Shown: positions 53,141 through 61,030 of the stretch, in pieces | Layout of the letters: each line of letters begins with the position of its first letter | Numbering within the stretch: position 1 is the first letter of the stretch | Assembly (NCBI RefSeq): GCF_900638685.1 | Contig: NZ_LR134533.1 | Coordinates: 1,364,001-1,428,000 of the forward strand | Length of the DNA stretch: 64,000 nucleotides | Direction of reading: 5' to 3' | Source of the DNA: Neisseria weaveri | GTDB lineage: Bacteria; Pseudomonadota; Gammaproteobacteria; Burkholderiales; Neisseriaceae | Notes under the pieces: generated by a model | The model's input: the letters and a program-made list of their open reading frames with translations, nothing else | Database searches by the model: none | Told to the model about the DNA's origin: nothing | Position numbers and translations under genes: made by a program

Positions 53141-54052
53141 TCATTTCACCAAACCCGGCTCGTATAAATCAATAATGGCGGAAAAGTCCAACTGGCCTTC
53201 GTGGGTTTCGACGAAGCGGTTGTATTGCGCCAACGCCTGTTCGCCCATCGGTGTGTCGCTGCCGCAAGACTCTGCCAGCGAGCGGGCGAGGTTTAGGTCT
53301 TTCAGCATTAAGGCGGCCATGAAGCCGTTTTGATAGCCGCGGCCGGCGGGTGCGTTTTCCATCACGCCCGGATAAGGGTTGTATACATTCAGCACCCAGT
53401 TGCCGCCGGAGCTTTTCGACATGATGTCGGACAACACTTTCGCATCCAAGCCGTTTTTCACACCCAGCGCGATGGCTTCGGACGTGCCGGCCATTAAAAT
53501 GCCGAGCAGCATATTGTTGCAAATCTTGGCTACCTGCCCCGCGCCGTGGCCGCCTGCGTGGAAAATATTTTTGCCCATGGCTTCAAGCACGGGTTTGGCG
53601 CGCTTGAAATCTTCGGCGCTGCCGCCCACAATAAAGCTTAAGGTGCCGGCTGCCGCTCCTGCCGTTCCGCCGGATACGGGCGCATCCAAAAAGGCAATGC
53701 CGTGTTTGGCGGCCGCTTCGGCCAGTTCGCGCGCGTCGGTGGCGGCGATGGTACTGCAATCGATTACCAGGCTGCCCGAGGCCAATTTATAGAACAATCC
53801 GTTATCCTGTTCGCCCAGGTATACATTGCGCACATGCGCGCCTGCCGGCAACATACTGATAACCAGCTGCGTGTTTTCTGGTAATTCAGACAGGCTGTCG
53901 ATTTGGTTTGCGCCTTGGGCAACCAGATTGGCAACCGCATCTTGGTTCAAATCAAACACGGTTACGTCAAACCCTTTTTTTACCAGATTGGCCGCCATCG
54001 GTGCGCCCATATTGCCCAAGCCGATAAACGCGATTTTGATTTTTTCAGACAT
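53141..54052 (-). CDS. mmsB: 3-hydroxyisobutyrate dehydrogenase
   Basis: A 303-residue NAD-dependent beta-hydroxyacid dehydrogenase that oxidises 3-hydroxyisobutyrate to methylmalonate semialdehyde, the MmsA substrate. It has the Rossmann motif IAFIGLGNMGAPMAANLVKK, substrate loop DAPVSGGTAGA and catalytic Lys in GQVAKICNNM (near 172). The FDLNQD loop after the second strand ends in Asp, fitting NAD preference. Its own promoter region holds a palindrome shared with gntP. GGAGAAA precedes the start. Confidence 0.93.
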   Translation of the reverse strand: MSEKIKIAFIGLGNMGAPMAANLVKKGFDVTVFDLNQDAVANLVAQGANQIDSLSELPENTQLVISMLPAGAHVRNVYLGEQDNGLFYKLASGSLVIDCSTIAATDARELAEAAAKHGIAFLDAPVSGGTAGAAAGTLSFIVGGSAEDFKRAKPVLEAMGKNIFHAGGHGAGQVAKICNNMLLGILMAGTSEAIALGVKNGLDAKVLSDIMSKSSGGNWVLNVYNPYPGVMENAPAGRGYQNGFMAALMLKDLNLARSLAESCGSDTPMGEQALAQYNRFVETHEGQLDFSAIIDLYEPGLVK

Positions 54053-54110
54053 GGTTTTCTCCTTTGCTTACGAATTTTGCCACTTTAAACATAGCAAATT
54101 TCCGCTATTT

Positions 54111-54125
54111 GATACAAATTGTATT
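54111..54125. promoter_or_regulatory. Candidate IclR operator 2
   Basis: GATACAAATTGTATT, with a perfect 13-base palindrome ATACAA-A-TTGTAT. It lies about 60 bases upstream of mmsB. Twelve bases are identical to the site ahead of gntP, 5.7 kb away, and both genes flank the same IclR regulator block. Confidence 0.6.
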
Positions 54126-54204
54126 ATTTTATGCATTTCATCATGAAAAATGATGAGGTTGGAATTTAAGTGGTTTATTGTTTATAGTGGAGCCCTTTTG
54201 AGAA

Positions 54205-54216
54205 TGCCTGTCTGAA
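54205..54216 (+). other. TG-type DUS at the right island edge
   Basis: TGCCTGTCTGAA, four bases before the start codon of the glycosylase gene. Last copy of the foreign dialect; the next uptake sequences to the right are of the resident type. Confidence 0.9.
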
Positions 54217-54220
54217 AACC

Positions 54221-54814
54221 ATGGATGAACATCTGTTAATCGAAACCCACCCCTTGCCCCCTTTCACGCCTGCCAATGCCAAGCTCTTGATGCTCGGCTC
54301 GTTCCCGCCGCCGCAGGCGCGTTGGAAGATGGATTTTTATTATCCGAATTTTCAAAACGATATGTGGCGGATTTTCGGTTTGGTGTTTTTCGGCGATAAG
54401 GATTATTTTGTCGAAGCAGGCGGGAAAGCGTTTAAAGAAAAGCCGTTGCGGGCATTTTTGGCGGATAAAGGCATTGCCATCAGCGATACGGCGCATAAGG
54501 TAATCCGCTTGCAGGGCAATGCTTCGGATAAGTTTTTGCAGATTGTCGAGCCGGTGGATTTGCAGGGATTGTTGGCGGAGATGCCGCTTTGTCAAACGGT
54601 GATGACCACGGGGGAGTTGGCGACGGATACGTTGTTGTCTTTGATGCCGTCTGAAACGGACAAGCCGAAAATCGGCGGGTTTGCGGAAGCGGAATATTGC
54701 GGGCGTGTGCTGCGGCTTTACCGTATGCCGTCTTCTTCGCGGGCGTATCCTTTGGCTTTGGAAAGGAAGGCGGAGGTGTACGGGCGGTTTTTTGCGGAGG
54801 TGGGTTTGTTGTAG
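54221..54814 (+). CDS. UDG-superfamily DNA glycosylase (hypoxanthine-DNA glycosylase-like)
   Basis: A 197-residue protein of the uracil-DNA glycosylase superfamily. The motif 1 region LLMLGSFPPPQARWKMDFYY with NFQNDMWRIFG resembles family 6 (HDG) enzymes, which remove hypoxanthine. A C-terminal MPSSSRAYPLALERK matches the motif 2 loop (PSSSPA type). It probably repairs deaminated bases. The gene contains an AT-form DUS (ATGCCGTCTGAA near 54648). No good ribosome site is seen because the ATG follows a DUS directly. Confidence 0.82.
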   Translation: MDEHLLIETHPLPPFTPANAKLLMLGSFPPPQARWKMDFYYPNFQNDMWRIFGLVFFGDKDYFVEAGGKAFKEKPLRAFLADKGIAISDTAHKVIRLQGNASDKFLQIVEPVDLQGLLAEMPLCQTVMTTGELATDTLLSLMPSETDKPKIGGFAEAEYCGRVLRLYRMPSSSRAYPLALERKAEVYGRFFAEVGLL

Positions 54815-54980
54815 TGGATTCGGGTAAAGATTGGAGAGAGACGCTGCTTTTTTCAGACGGCCTTGCATACTTGTTGTTACAATAAGCGGCAGGCTTTTTT
54901 ATTGTTTGCTTTAAGTGAAAATCTTTTAATTTATAGTTGGTTATGGTTATTTGATTTTGCTTTGTGCCGTTTTATTGAAT

Positions 54981-55005
54981 ATGCCGTCTGTTTTTCAGAC
55001 GGCCT
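54981..55005. terminator. Partial DUS inverted pair before ampG
   Basis: ATGCCGTCTG faces TTCAGACGGCCT across a five-base T-run. It can end the glycosylase transcript 15 bases ahead of the ampG start; a single further DUS lies at about 54855. Confidence 0.6.
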
Positions 55006-55020
55006 CTTTCGGGAATATTT

Positions 55021-56304
55021 ATGTCTTCTAGTGAATCAAGTGTGTTGCGGCAGGTGTTTTCGCGCCGTATGCTGATTTGTATTTTTACGGGTTTTACTTC
55101 GGGCTTGCCGCTGTATTTTTTGATTAATCTGATTCCGGCGTGGTTGCGTAGTGAGCAGATTGATTTGAAAACCATCGGTTTGTTTGCTCTGATCGGCTTG
55201 CCGTTTACTTGGAAGTTTGTTTGGTCGCCGATTATGGATGCGGTGAAACTGCCGTTTTTGGGGCGGCGGCGCGGTTGGATGTTGGTGACGCAGATTGGTT
55301 TGTTGTTGAGCTTGGCGGCTTATGCGTTTTTGAATCCGCAGCAGCATATTCCGGTGATTATGGCTTTATCGTTGGTGGTGGCGTTTTTTTCTGCCAGCCA
55401 GGATATTGTGTTGGACGCTTACCGCCGGGAGATTTTGACGGATAACGAGCTGGGCTTGGGTAATGCGATTCATGTGAATGCGTATCGGATTGCGGCTTTG
55501 GTTCCGGGTTCGCTGTCGCTGATTTTGTCGGACTTGATGTCTTGGCATAATGTGTTTCTGATTACGTCGCTGTTTATGATTCCGGGTTTGGTGATGACGT
55601 TGTTTTTGGCGCACGAGCCGGATTTGCCGCCTGCGGTGCCGAAAACTTTTAAGCAGACGGTGGTTGAGCCTTTTACGGAGTTTTTCAACCGTAAGGGGAC
55701 GAGACATGCTATTTGGGTGTTGCTGTTTATTTTCTTATATAAATTGGGCGACAGTATGGCCACTGCATTGGCTACGCCGTTTTATTTGGATATGGGGTAT
55801 AGCAATACCGATATCGGTTTGATTGCGAAAAATGCGGGGCTTTGGCCTATGGTGATTTTCGGGATTATCGGCGGCGTTTGGATGTTGAAGCTGGGGATTA
55901 ATAAGGCTTTATGGTTGTTCGGACTGGTGCAGATCGTAACGATTTTGGGCTTTGTTTGGCTGGCGGGGTTCGGTCATTTTGAAACGATTACGGCAACCGA
56001 GCGTTGGATGTTGGGCGGTGTGATCGGTGCGGAAGCGGTGGGTATCGGTTTGGGTACGGCGGCATATGTGGCATATATGGCGCGTGAAACCAATCCTGCT
56101 TTTACGGCGACACAGTTGGCTTTGTTTACCAGTTTGTCTGCCGTGCCGCGTACGTTTATGAATGCGACAACGGGCTATCTGATTGAGTGGCTGGGATATG
56201 TCAACTTTTTCTGGTTGTGCTTTTTCCTTGCCGTGCCGGGTATGTTGCTGCTGTTTAAGGTGGCGCCGTGGAACGGGGATAAGGTTCAGGAAACGGCTTC
56301 TTAA
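55021..56304 (+). CDS. ampG: AmpG-like muropeptide permease
   Basis: A 427-residue MFS transporter with about 12 membrane segments. It matches AmpG, which imports GlcNAc-anhydroMurNAc peptides for cell-wall recycling: TGFTSGLPLYFLINLIPAWL at the start, SPIMDAVKLPFLGRRRGWM and SASQDIVLDAYRRE in loop regions. Efficient AmpG recycling limits release of cytotoxic fragments in Neisseria. Confidence 0.94.
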   Translation: MSSSESSVLRQVFSRRMLICIFTGFTSGLPLYFLINLIPAWLRSEQIDLKTIGLFALIGLPFTWKFVWSPIMDAVKLPFLGRRRGWMLVTQIGLLLSLAAYAFLNPQQHIPVIMALSLVVAFFSASQDIVLDAYRREILTDNELGLGNAIHVNAYRIAALVPGSLSLILSDLMSWHNVFLITSLFMIPGLVMTLFLAHEPDLPPAVPKTFKQTVVEPFTEFFNRKGTRHAIWVLLFIFLYKLGDSMATALATPFYLDMGYSNTDIGLIAKNAGLWPMVIFGIIGGVWMLKLGINKALWLFGLVQIVTILGFVWLAGFGHFETITATERWMLGGVIGAEAVGIGLGTAAYVAYMARETNPAFTATQLALFTSLSAVPRTFMNATTGYLIEWLGYVNFFWLCFFLAVPGMLLLFKVAPWNGDKVQETAS

Positions 56305-56321
56305 ATATTGTCGGTGAATAA

Positions 56322-56347
56322 AGGCCGTCTGAATTTTCAGACGGCCT
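56322..56347. terminator. DUS inverted pair after ampG
   Basis: AGGCCGTCTGAA, two bases, inverted copy. Terminator for ampG. Confidence 0.85.
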
Positions 56348-56462
56348 TCTGATCTTTAAGATGGGCGTTGTTTCGTTTTCGGTTCTGTTTTAAAACGGCG
56401 GTTTTCGATATTTGAAAACACCATCAAACTTACAAACGTTTTTAAATAAGGTTTATACAAAA

Positions 56463-56488
56463 AGGCCGTCTGAATTTTCAGACGGCCT
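56463..56488. terminator. DUS inverted pair after the DUF937-OmpA gene
   Basis: Same arrangement as at 56322; it lies 30 bases beyond the stop of the minus-strand gene and ends that transcript. Confidence 0.85.
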
Positions 56489-56517
56489 TCGGATATTTAA
56501 GTTAAGGGAATATCGGC

Positions 56518-57687
56518 TTAGCCTTCGACTCTTACTTCAACGCGGCGGCCTTCAACATCGTTGCCGATGGCGCCGGTTGTGCTTTCCGGTTTGCGCAATT
56601 CGATGTTGGTAGCGTCCACGCCTTGTGCTTCGAAGAAAGCTTTAACAGCTTGGGCGCGTTGTTTGGACAATTCCGCATTGGCGGCGGCATTGCCCGTGCT
56701 GTCGGCAAAACCGCTGACAACGAGTTTTTTGCCTTCTTTACCTGCGGCAATCACGTCGGCCACAATCATTTCTGCACCGTCAGCCACATCTTTCTTCGCA
56801 GTGGCAAAGTAGAATTTGGCAACGCCGTCTTCATAGGTTACCAGTGCGGTATCCGGATTCAGGGCGACGGCCGGTTCGGCTTCAGGTTCAACCGCTGCGG
56901 CAGGGGCAACGGTTTCTGAAGCAGGTGCTTCGGCAGGGGCAGCCGCTTCCTGAGCCGGCGCCGGCTCTACTTTCGGTTGGCCGGTGCTGCAGCTCTTAAA
57001 GGCGAAGAAGCCTACTGCTGCGGCCAAAGCCAGTGCAATCCATTTGCCCAAGCCTGAGCCGCTTGAGGCTGCGGCCGCCGTTGCCGCTGTTGCAGCCGTT
57101 GCCGCACCGGCACCGCCCAGCAAGCCGGTTAAACCGCCGAACAGGCCGCTTAAGCTGCTGATGCCCAAAGCAGACAGCATATTGCCGCTCAAAACTTGCG
57201 ACAGCCAGCCTTGTTGCTGACCCAGCAGACCCAAAAGCTGCGCTTTGTTCAAATCGTTTTTCTGTGCTTCGCCACGCAGACCGGACAGCACCAAAGGCAA
57301 AGCCAATGACAGCAACGAACCTGCCGATGCTTTGGAAATGCCGCTTTCTACGGCAATTTGATCGGCTACGTTGGATGCTTTGCTGCCGAACAGATTGGGC
57401 AGCAGGTTTTCGCCCAAATCAATCAGACCGTTGATGTTGTGGCCGCTTTCGGCTTGCTCGACCGCACCGTCCAAAGTGTGTCCGGTCGAACCTTTTACCA
57501 AGTCGAACAAACTGCCTGCATTGGCCGGATTGCCGCTGATGTGTTTCACCAAACCGGCAATCACGGCCGGAATCGCCAAACCTGTGGCTTTGGCGCTGCC
57601 TTCGGCAGATTCTCCGTGCGCGGTAACAAAACGATTCAGCACATTACCCAGCTGGGCTTGCAGAAGATGACCTAAATCTAGAGACAT
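56518..57687 (-). CDS. DUF937 and OmpA-like domain protein
   Basis: A 389-residue protein with an unusual order: an N-terminal DUF937 domain (residues 1-170, MSLDLGHLLQAQLGNVLN...), an Ala/Gly-rich stretch, a single membrane helix (WIALALAAAVGFFAFKSC near 216-233), an Ala/Pro/Glu linker and a C-terminal OmpA domain (VVSGFADSTGNAAANAELSK, NDVEGRRVEVRVEG). No signal peptide is seen, so the OmpA part would reach the peptidoglycan from an inner-membrane anchor while DUF937 stays cytoplasmic. Function unknown. Confidence 0.85.
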   Translation of the reverse strand: MSLDLGHLLQAQLGNVLNRFVTAHGESAEGSAKATGLAIPAVIAGLVKHISGNPANAGSLFDLVKGSTGHTLDGAVEQAESGHNINGLIDLGENLLPNLFGSKASNVADQIAVESGISKASAGSLLSLALPLVLSGLRGEAQKNDLNKAQLLGLLGQQQGWLSQVLSGNMLSALGISSLSGLFGGLTGLLGGAGAATAATAATAAAASSGSGLGKWIALALAAAVGFFAFKSCSTGQPKVEPAPAQEAAAPAEAPASETVAPAAAVEPEAEPAVALNPDTALVTYEDGVAKFYFATAKKDVADGAEMIVADVIAAGKEGKKLVVSGFADSTGNAAANAELSKQRAQAVKAFFEAQGVDATNIELRKPESTTGAIGNDVEGRRVEVRVEG

Positions 57688-57828
57688 GCTTAAGCTCCTT
57701 CATTGTAGTTAAGTTTTCATGAAGCCCTGCAAACAGTAATGATTTGCAAGTAGGGCGTACTTCATCTTACCTTGCAGCCTACGGCTTTCGGCCGATCCAT
57801 AAAAAACTTAAACAACTTTTACAGAATG

Positions 57829-58467
57829 CTAATCGCATATAAACGAATTGTGTCGTTTTTCGTGTCCAATTGTCGTCATTCTGCCGTGACCGGCAACAAC
57901 AGCGGTGTCTTCGGGTAAAATCAACAACTTACTTCGGATATTATTAATCAAGTGTTCATGATTGCCGCGCGGGAAATCCGTCCGGCCGATGGTTTCATAA
58001 AACAATACATCGCCGGCAATCAATAAATCAGCCGTTTGGCAGTAGAAAACCACATGCCCGGGCGTATGGCCGGGGATATGTAATACCTCAAACCGATACG
58101 CGCCGACGGTTAGACTGTCGCCCTCTTTCAGCCATTGATCCGGTACAAACGCAGGCGAAACCGGAAAACCGTATTGCGCCGTAATCGTCGGCAGCTGTTC
58201 CAACAAAAACAAATCGTCTTCATGCGGCCCCAGCACCGGCACTGCATGATGGCCGCGCATTTCAACCACGCCGCCGGCATGATCCAAATGACCGTGCGTC
58301 AACCAAATAGCCGTCAACTTTAAGTCGCGTTTGGCAATTTCTTCCAAGATAAAACCGACATCCCCGCCCAAGTCGGTTAACACCGCCTCACGGGTTTCAT
58401 CGTCCCAAATCAGGCAGCAGTTTTGGCGGAACGGAGTAACCGCCATAATTTGCAGCTGTAAAGCCAT
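57829..58467 (-). CDS. MBL-fold metallo-hydrolase (glyoxalase II/YcbL-like)
   Basis: A 212-residue metallo-beta-lactamase-fold hydrolase with THGHLDHAGG (zinc-binding HxHxDH), HIPGHTPGHVVFY, GDVLFYETIGRTDFPRG and VAGHGRMTTIGHEK. The short form without the glyoxalase II C-terminal helical domain matches YcbL. It probably hydrolyses a thioester such as S-lactoylglutathione; substrate unproven. Confidence 0.92.
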   Translation of the reverse strand: MALQLQIMAVTPFRQNCCLIWDDETREAVLTDLGGDVGFILEEIAKRDLKLTAIWLTHGHLDHAGGVVEMRGHHAVPVLGPHEDDLFLLEQLPTITAQYGFPVSPAFVPDQWLKEGDSLTVGAYRFEVLHIPGHTPGHVVFYCQTADLLIAGDVLFYETIGRTDFPRGNHEHLINNIRSKLLILPEDTAVVAGHGRMTTIGHEKRHNSFICD

Positions 58468-58542
58468 AATTGTGTTCCTTTATTTTTCAGACGGCCTGTA
58501 ATAATATCTTAAGTGCTTATTTTTATTACAAGGGGAAATAAA

Positions 58543-59352
58543 ATGAAAGCTATCATACCCGTTTGGCTGGTGTTTTTCACGTCTCTAAGCAGCGCCGCAC
58601 CGCCCGATCTCATATTGGCAAAAGAGTATGAAAACCAAGATATACGCGGTTGGGCGATGAGCGAAAAACTTGACGGCGTCCGCGCCTATTGGGACGGGAA
58701 ACAATTAATCAGCAGGCAAGGTTATCCCTTTACCCCGCCGGCGGGTTACACACGACACTTTCCCCCGTATCCGTTGGACGGAGAACTGTTCAGCCGCCGC
58801 GGCGCATTCGAACAGATTTCAGCCGCCGTCCGCAGCAAAGCAGGAGACTGGTCAACCATCCGCCTGCATGTGTTTGACGTACCCAAAGCCGAAGGAAACC
58901 TATACCGCCGTTTAAATAAACTGCAAACATGGTTGGATAAACACCCCCAAGCCCCCATTACCATAATCAGGCAGATACCCGCACGCGATACCGGGCACGC
59001 CAAACAGTTTCTCAAACAAACCGAAGCACAAGGCGGAGAAGGCATTATGCTGCGCCATCCCGATTCCGTTTACCAAAGCGGCAGAAGCAGCACCTTGCTG
59101 AAAATGAAAACCGCACACGACGCAGAATGCACCGTTACCCGACATCACGAAGGCAAAGGCAAATACACAGGCAAACTCGGCGCAATCAGCTGCAAAAACC
59201 AATACGGCGAATTCCGAATCGGCAGCGGTTTCAAAGACGCAGACCGCAGCAACCCGCCGCCCATAGGCAGCACCATTACCTATCAATACCGCGGTTTCAC
59301 ACAAAAAGGCACGCCGCGTTTCGCCACCTACCTGCGCCGCCGAACCGATTAA
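58543..59352 (+). CDS. ligE: Exported ATP-dependent DNA ligase, LigE type
   Basis: A minimal ATP-dependent DNA ligase of 269 residues with a signal peptide (cleavage near residue 19, SSAAP). Motif I is SEKLDGVR (adenylated Lys42), motif III VFDVPKAEG, motif IV EGIMLRHPD, motif V LLKMKTAHDAE; the OB domain follows with no extra domains. LigE enzymes act in the periplasm or outside the cell and have been linked to DNA uptake or extracellular DNA in Neisseria. ATG 58543 has AAGGGG before it. Confidence 0.93.
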   Translation: MKAIIPVWLVFFTSLSSAAPPDLILAKEYENQDIRGWAMSEKLDGVRAYWDGKQLISRQGYPFTPPAGYTRHFPPYPLDGELFSRRGAFEQISAAVRSKAGDWSTIRLHVFDVPKAEGNLYRRLNKLQTWLDKHPQAPITIIRQIPARDTGHAKQFLKQTEAQGGEGIMLRHPDSVYQSGRSSTLLKMKTAHDAECTVTRHHEGKGKYTGKLGAISCKNQYGEFRIGSGFKDADRSNPPPIGSTITYQYRGFTQKGTPRFATYLRRRTD

Positions 59353-59404
59353 CACGAGGCCGTCTGAAAAAACAGCCTCCCCGTTTTCAAGAAATGAAAT
59401 AAAG

Positions 59405-59602
59405 ATGAAAACCCCGCCCAAACAAACCGTCAAAGTCCGGCCCTTACCGCAGCAAGCATCAGACGAAGCCAAGCTCGAAGCATGGCGCGAAACCTCCGCA
59501 CAACACCAACTCAGCGGGGAATGGGCCGTATCCGCCCGCTTGGGCCAACCCGCTTATACCGACGAACAGATAGAAATGATTGCCAATCTGTTTGGCCGTT
59601 GA
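59405..59602 (+). CDS. Small hypothetical protein
   Basis: A 65-residue protein starting MKTPPKQTVKVRPLPQQASD, with a polar N-terminus, a central ALxxWR-like helix (EAKLEAWRETSAQHQL) and an end at LFGR. No family recognised. It follows ligE by 52 bases with a DUS between, has an AAATAAAG leader and is closed by a DUS hairpin at 59626, so it looks like a real short gene. Confidence 0.55.
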   Translation: MKTPPKQTVKVRPLPQQASDEAKLEAWRETSAQHQLSGEWAVSARLGQPAYTDEQIEMIANLFGR

Positions 59603-59625
59603 AGATAGACATATTGAAAGCAGGG

Positions 59626-59652
59626 AGGCCGTCTGAAAATTTCAGACGGCCT
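59626..59652. terminator. DUS inverted pair after the small gene
   Basis: AGGCCGTCTGAA at 59626-59637 with its inverted copy ending at 59652. Confidence 0.8.
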
Positions 59653-59975
59653 TACGCAGCACTAAAAACCGTAAGCCGAAAAAAACATTTGAACCGGCTG
59701 CAAGAAGATGCACGAATCCGTTTTCAGCATACCAAACGTAAAAATCATACGATTTAGTGTAATCAAATGTCGGCAAATAGCGTATAATCCCGACTGGCCG
59801 ATAATAATAAAATCGGATAAAAACGCACACAGCGAATGGATAACAAAGGGCCGTCTGAAAATTCAGACGGCCTTTCATTAAAATAATTTTCCGTAAAATA
59901 TCAGTTGTGCGAAAGATAACCCGAATATTAAGCCCAACCGCACAGATTATTTTTCAGACGGCCTTAACCGACAAT
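59653..59975. other. Non-coding stretch before the repeat cluster
   Basis: About 320 bases without a supported gene. It holds the DUS hairpin at 59848 and a single DUS at about 59952-59963. Nothing else recognised. Confidence 0.5.
59848..59873. terminator. DUS inverted pair in a non-coding stretch
   Basis: GGGCCGTCTGAA with an inverted copy ending at 59873. The 5' base differs from the consensus (G for A). No gene ends here. Confidence 0.7.
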
Positions 59976-60060
59976 CAGTAGGGTGTGTGTCAAACGGCAT
60001 GTACGCAGTTGTCGAGGCGTGCAGTAGAAATAAAAAACGCGTACTTAAGATTGCCCTGTT
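59976..60060. repeat. Composite repeat type A, copy 1
   Basis: Starts CAGTAGGGTGTGTG and ends with AATAAAAAACGCGTAC. The same order of motifs recurs at 60199-60287, so the two are diverged copies of one element of about 90 bases. This copy has lost the right-hand palindrome. Confidence 0.65.
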
Positions 60061-60170
60061 GTGGGTCGGATTCTTGAATCCGACAATTAAGAAAATGCAC
60101 GGCAAGGAAAAATAGTTCAGACGGCCTTAGAGGGTTTGTCGGATACGAGTATCCGACCTACGGCTTGCTG
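60061..60170. repeat. Composite repeat type B, copy 1
   Basis: Two palindromes face each other: GTCGGATTCTTGAATCCGAC at 60065-60084 and GTCGGATACGAGTATCCGAC at 60138-60157, each with 9-base arms and a 2-base centre. Between them lies a DUS (about 60116-60127), and CTACGGCTTGCT follows. Copies 2 and 3 lie at 60854 and 61031. The layout resembles REPIN elements. Confidence 0.75.
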
Positions 60171-60198
60171 AAAATTCAGACGGCCTTAATAAAAATCA

Positions 60199-60287
60199 GT
60201 AGGGTGTGTGCCAACGGCACGCACGCGGTGGTTAACATTTTCAGTAGGAATAAAAAACGCGTGCGTGGCTACGCCACACACCCTACA
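60199..60287. repeat. Composite repeat type A, copy 2
   Basis: GTAGGGTGTGTGCCAACGGC at the left and its inverted relative GCCACACACCCTAC at the right, enclosing AATAAAAAACGCGTGCG. A complete, REPIN-like inverted pair. It ends just ahead of the truncated phzF. Confidence 0.7.
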
Positions 60288-60317
60288 CGCAGGCTACGCT
60301 TGCTGCCGCCTTTCAAG

Positions 60318-60786
60318 CGCTTCCCGTGTAGAATTGGCCGAAGCCACAGGCATTTGCGAAGCGCAAATCGCCGAACACGCTTACTGGCTCGACAGCGGTT
60401 CGCCGCAACTTTTGCTGCAAGTTTATACCGCCGCCGCGCTGGAAAACGCCCGTATCGACTACGCCAAACTCAATGCCGTTTGCCGCGCAGATTCGGGGCG
60501 CACCATGATTTACCTGTGGCACGAACAAGACGACACCGTTCAGGCGCGGATGTTTTACGCACAAAACGGCACTATTTTAGAAGACAACGGCACCGGTTCC
60601 GCTTGTGCCAATCTCGGTGCCTACTACCTTTCGCGCGGCACCTTTCCACTTAAGCGCAGCGTTCGGCAAGGCGACCAAACCGGCCGCCCCAACCGCCTCA
60701 GTTTGCGCGTGGACGAAGCCGAAAATATCTATGTGGGCGGGCGCGTGGTGGAAGTCGGGCGCGGCGTGTTCAAGCTGCCGCGTTAA
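60318..60786 (+). pseudogene. 5'-truncated phzF copy
   Basis: The frame from about 60318 encodes the C-terminal 55 percent of a PhzF protein: AEHAYWLDSGSPQLLLQV, AVCRADSGRTMIYLWHEQ, GTGSACANLGAYYLS, GGRVVEVGRGVFKLPR. It is clearly related to the complete gene at 31171-32019 (roughly two thirds identical by eye) but on the opposite strand. The N-terminal half with the catalytic Glu is missing and replaced by repeat element A. No internal stop is present, yet the fragment cannot be a working isomerase. Confidence 0.8.
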
Positions 60787-60853
60787 TCTGTAAAATATTT
60801 TACCGGTGATATATTTGCCATGTTTAAGGTTGGTTTTTTTAAATTATTCAGAT

Positions 60854-60962
60854 GTAGGTCGGATTCTTGAATCCGACAGAATAGGGAAATGTGCTGTAAA
60901 GAAAATTAGTTCAGACGGCCTTAAATGGTTTGTCGGATACGAGTATCCGACCTACGGCTTGC
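60854..60962. repeat. Composite repeat type B, copy 2
   Basis: GTCGGATTCTTGAATCCGAC at 60858-60877 and GTCGGATACGAGTATCCGAC at 60932-60951, again with a DUS between (about 60910-60921) and CTACGGCTTGCT at the end. Nearly identical in layout to copy 1. Confidence 0.75.
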
Positions 60963-61030
60963 TATGGCAAAAGCACATGCACGGCAATTGAGATTTGCAG
61001 AGTATGTTTGCTTTAAGATTACTCGGGTAT

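Noticed and set aside
60165..60653. 162-codon frame over the repeat and the truncated phzF
   Set aside because: It is in a different frame from the PhzF similarity and is Arg/His-rich; the PhzF frame is the meaningful one.
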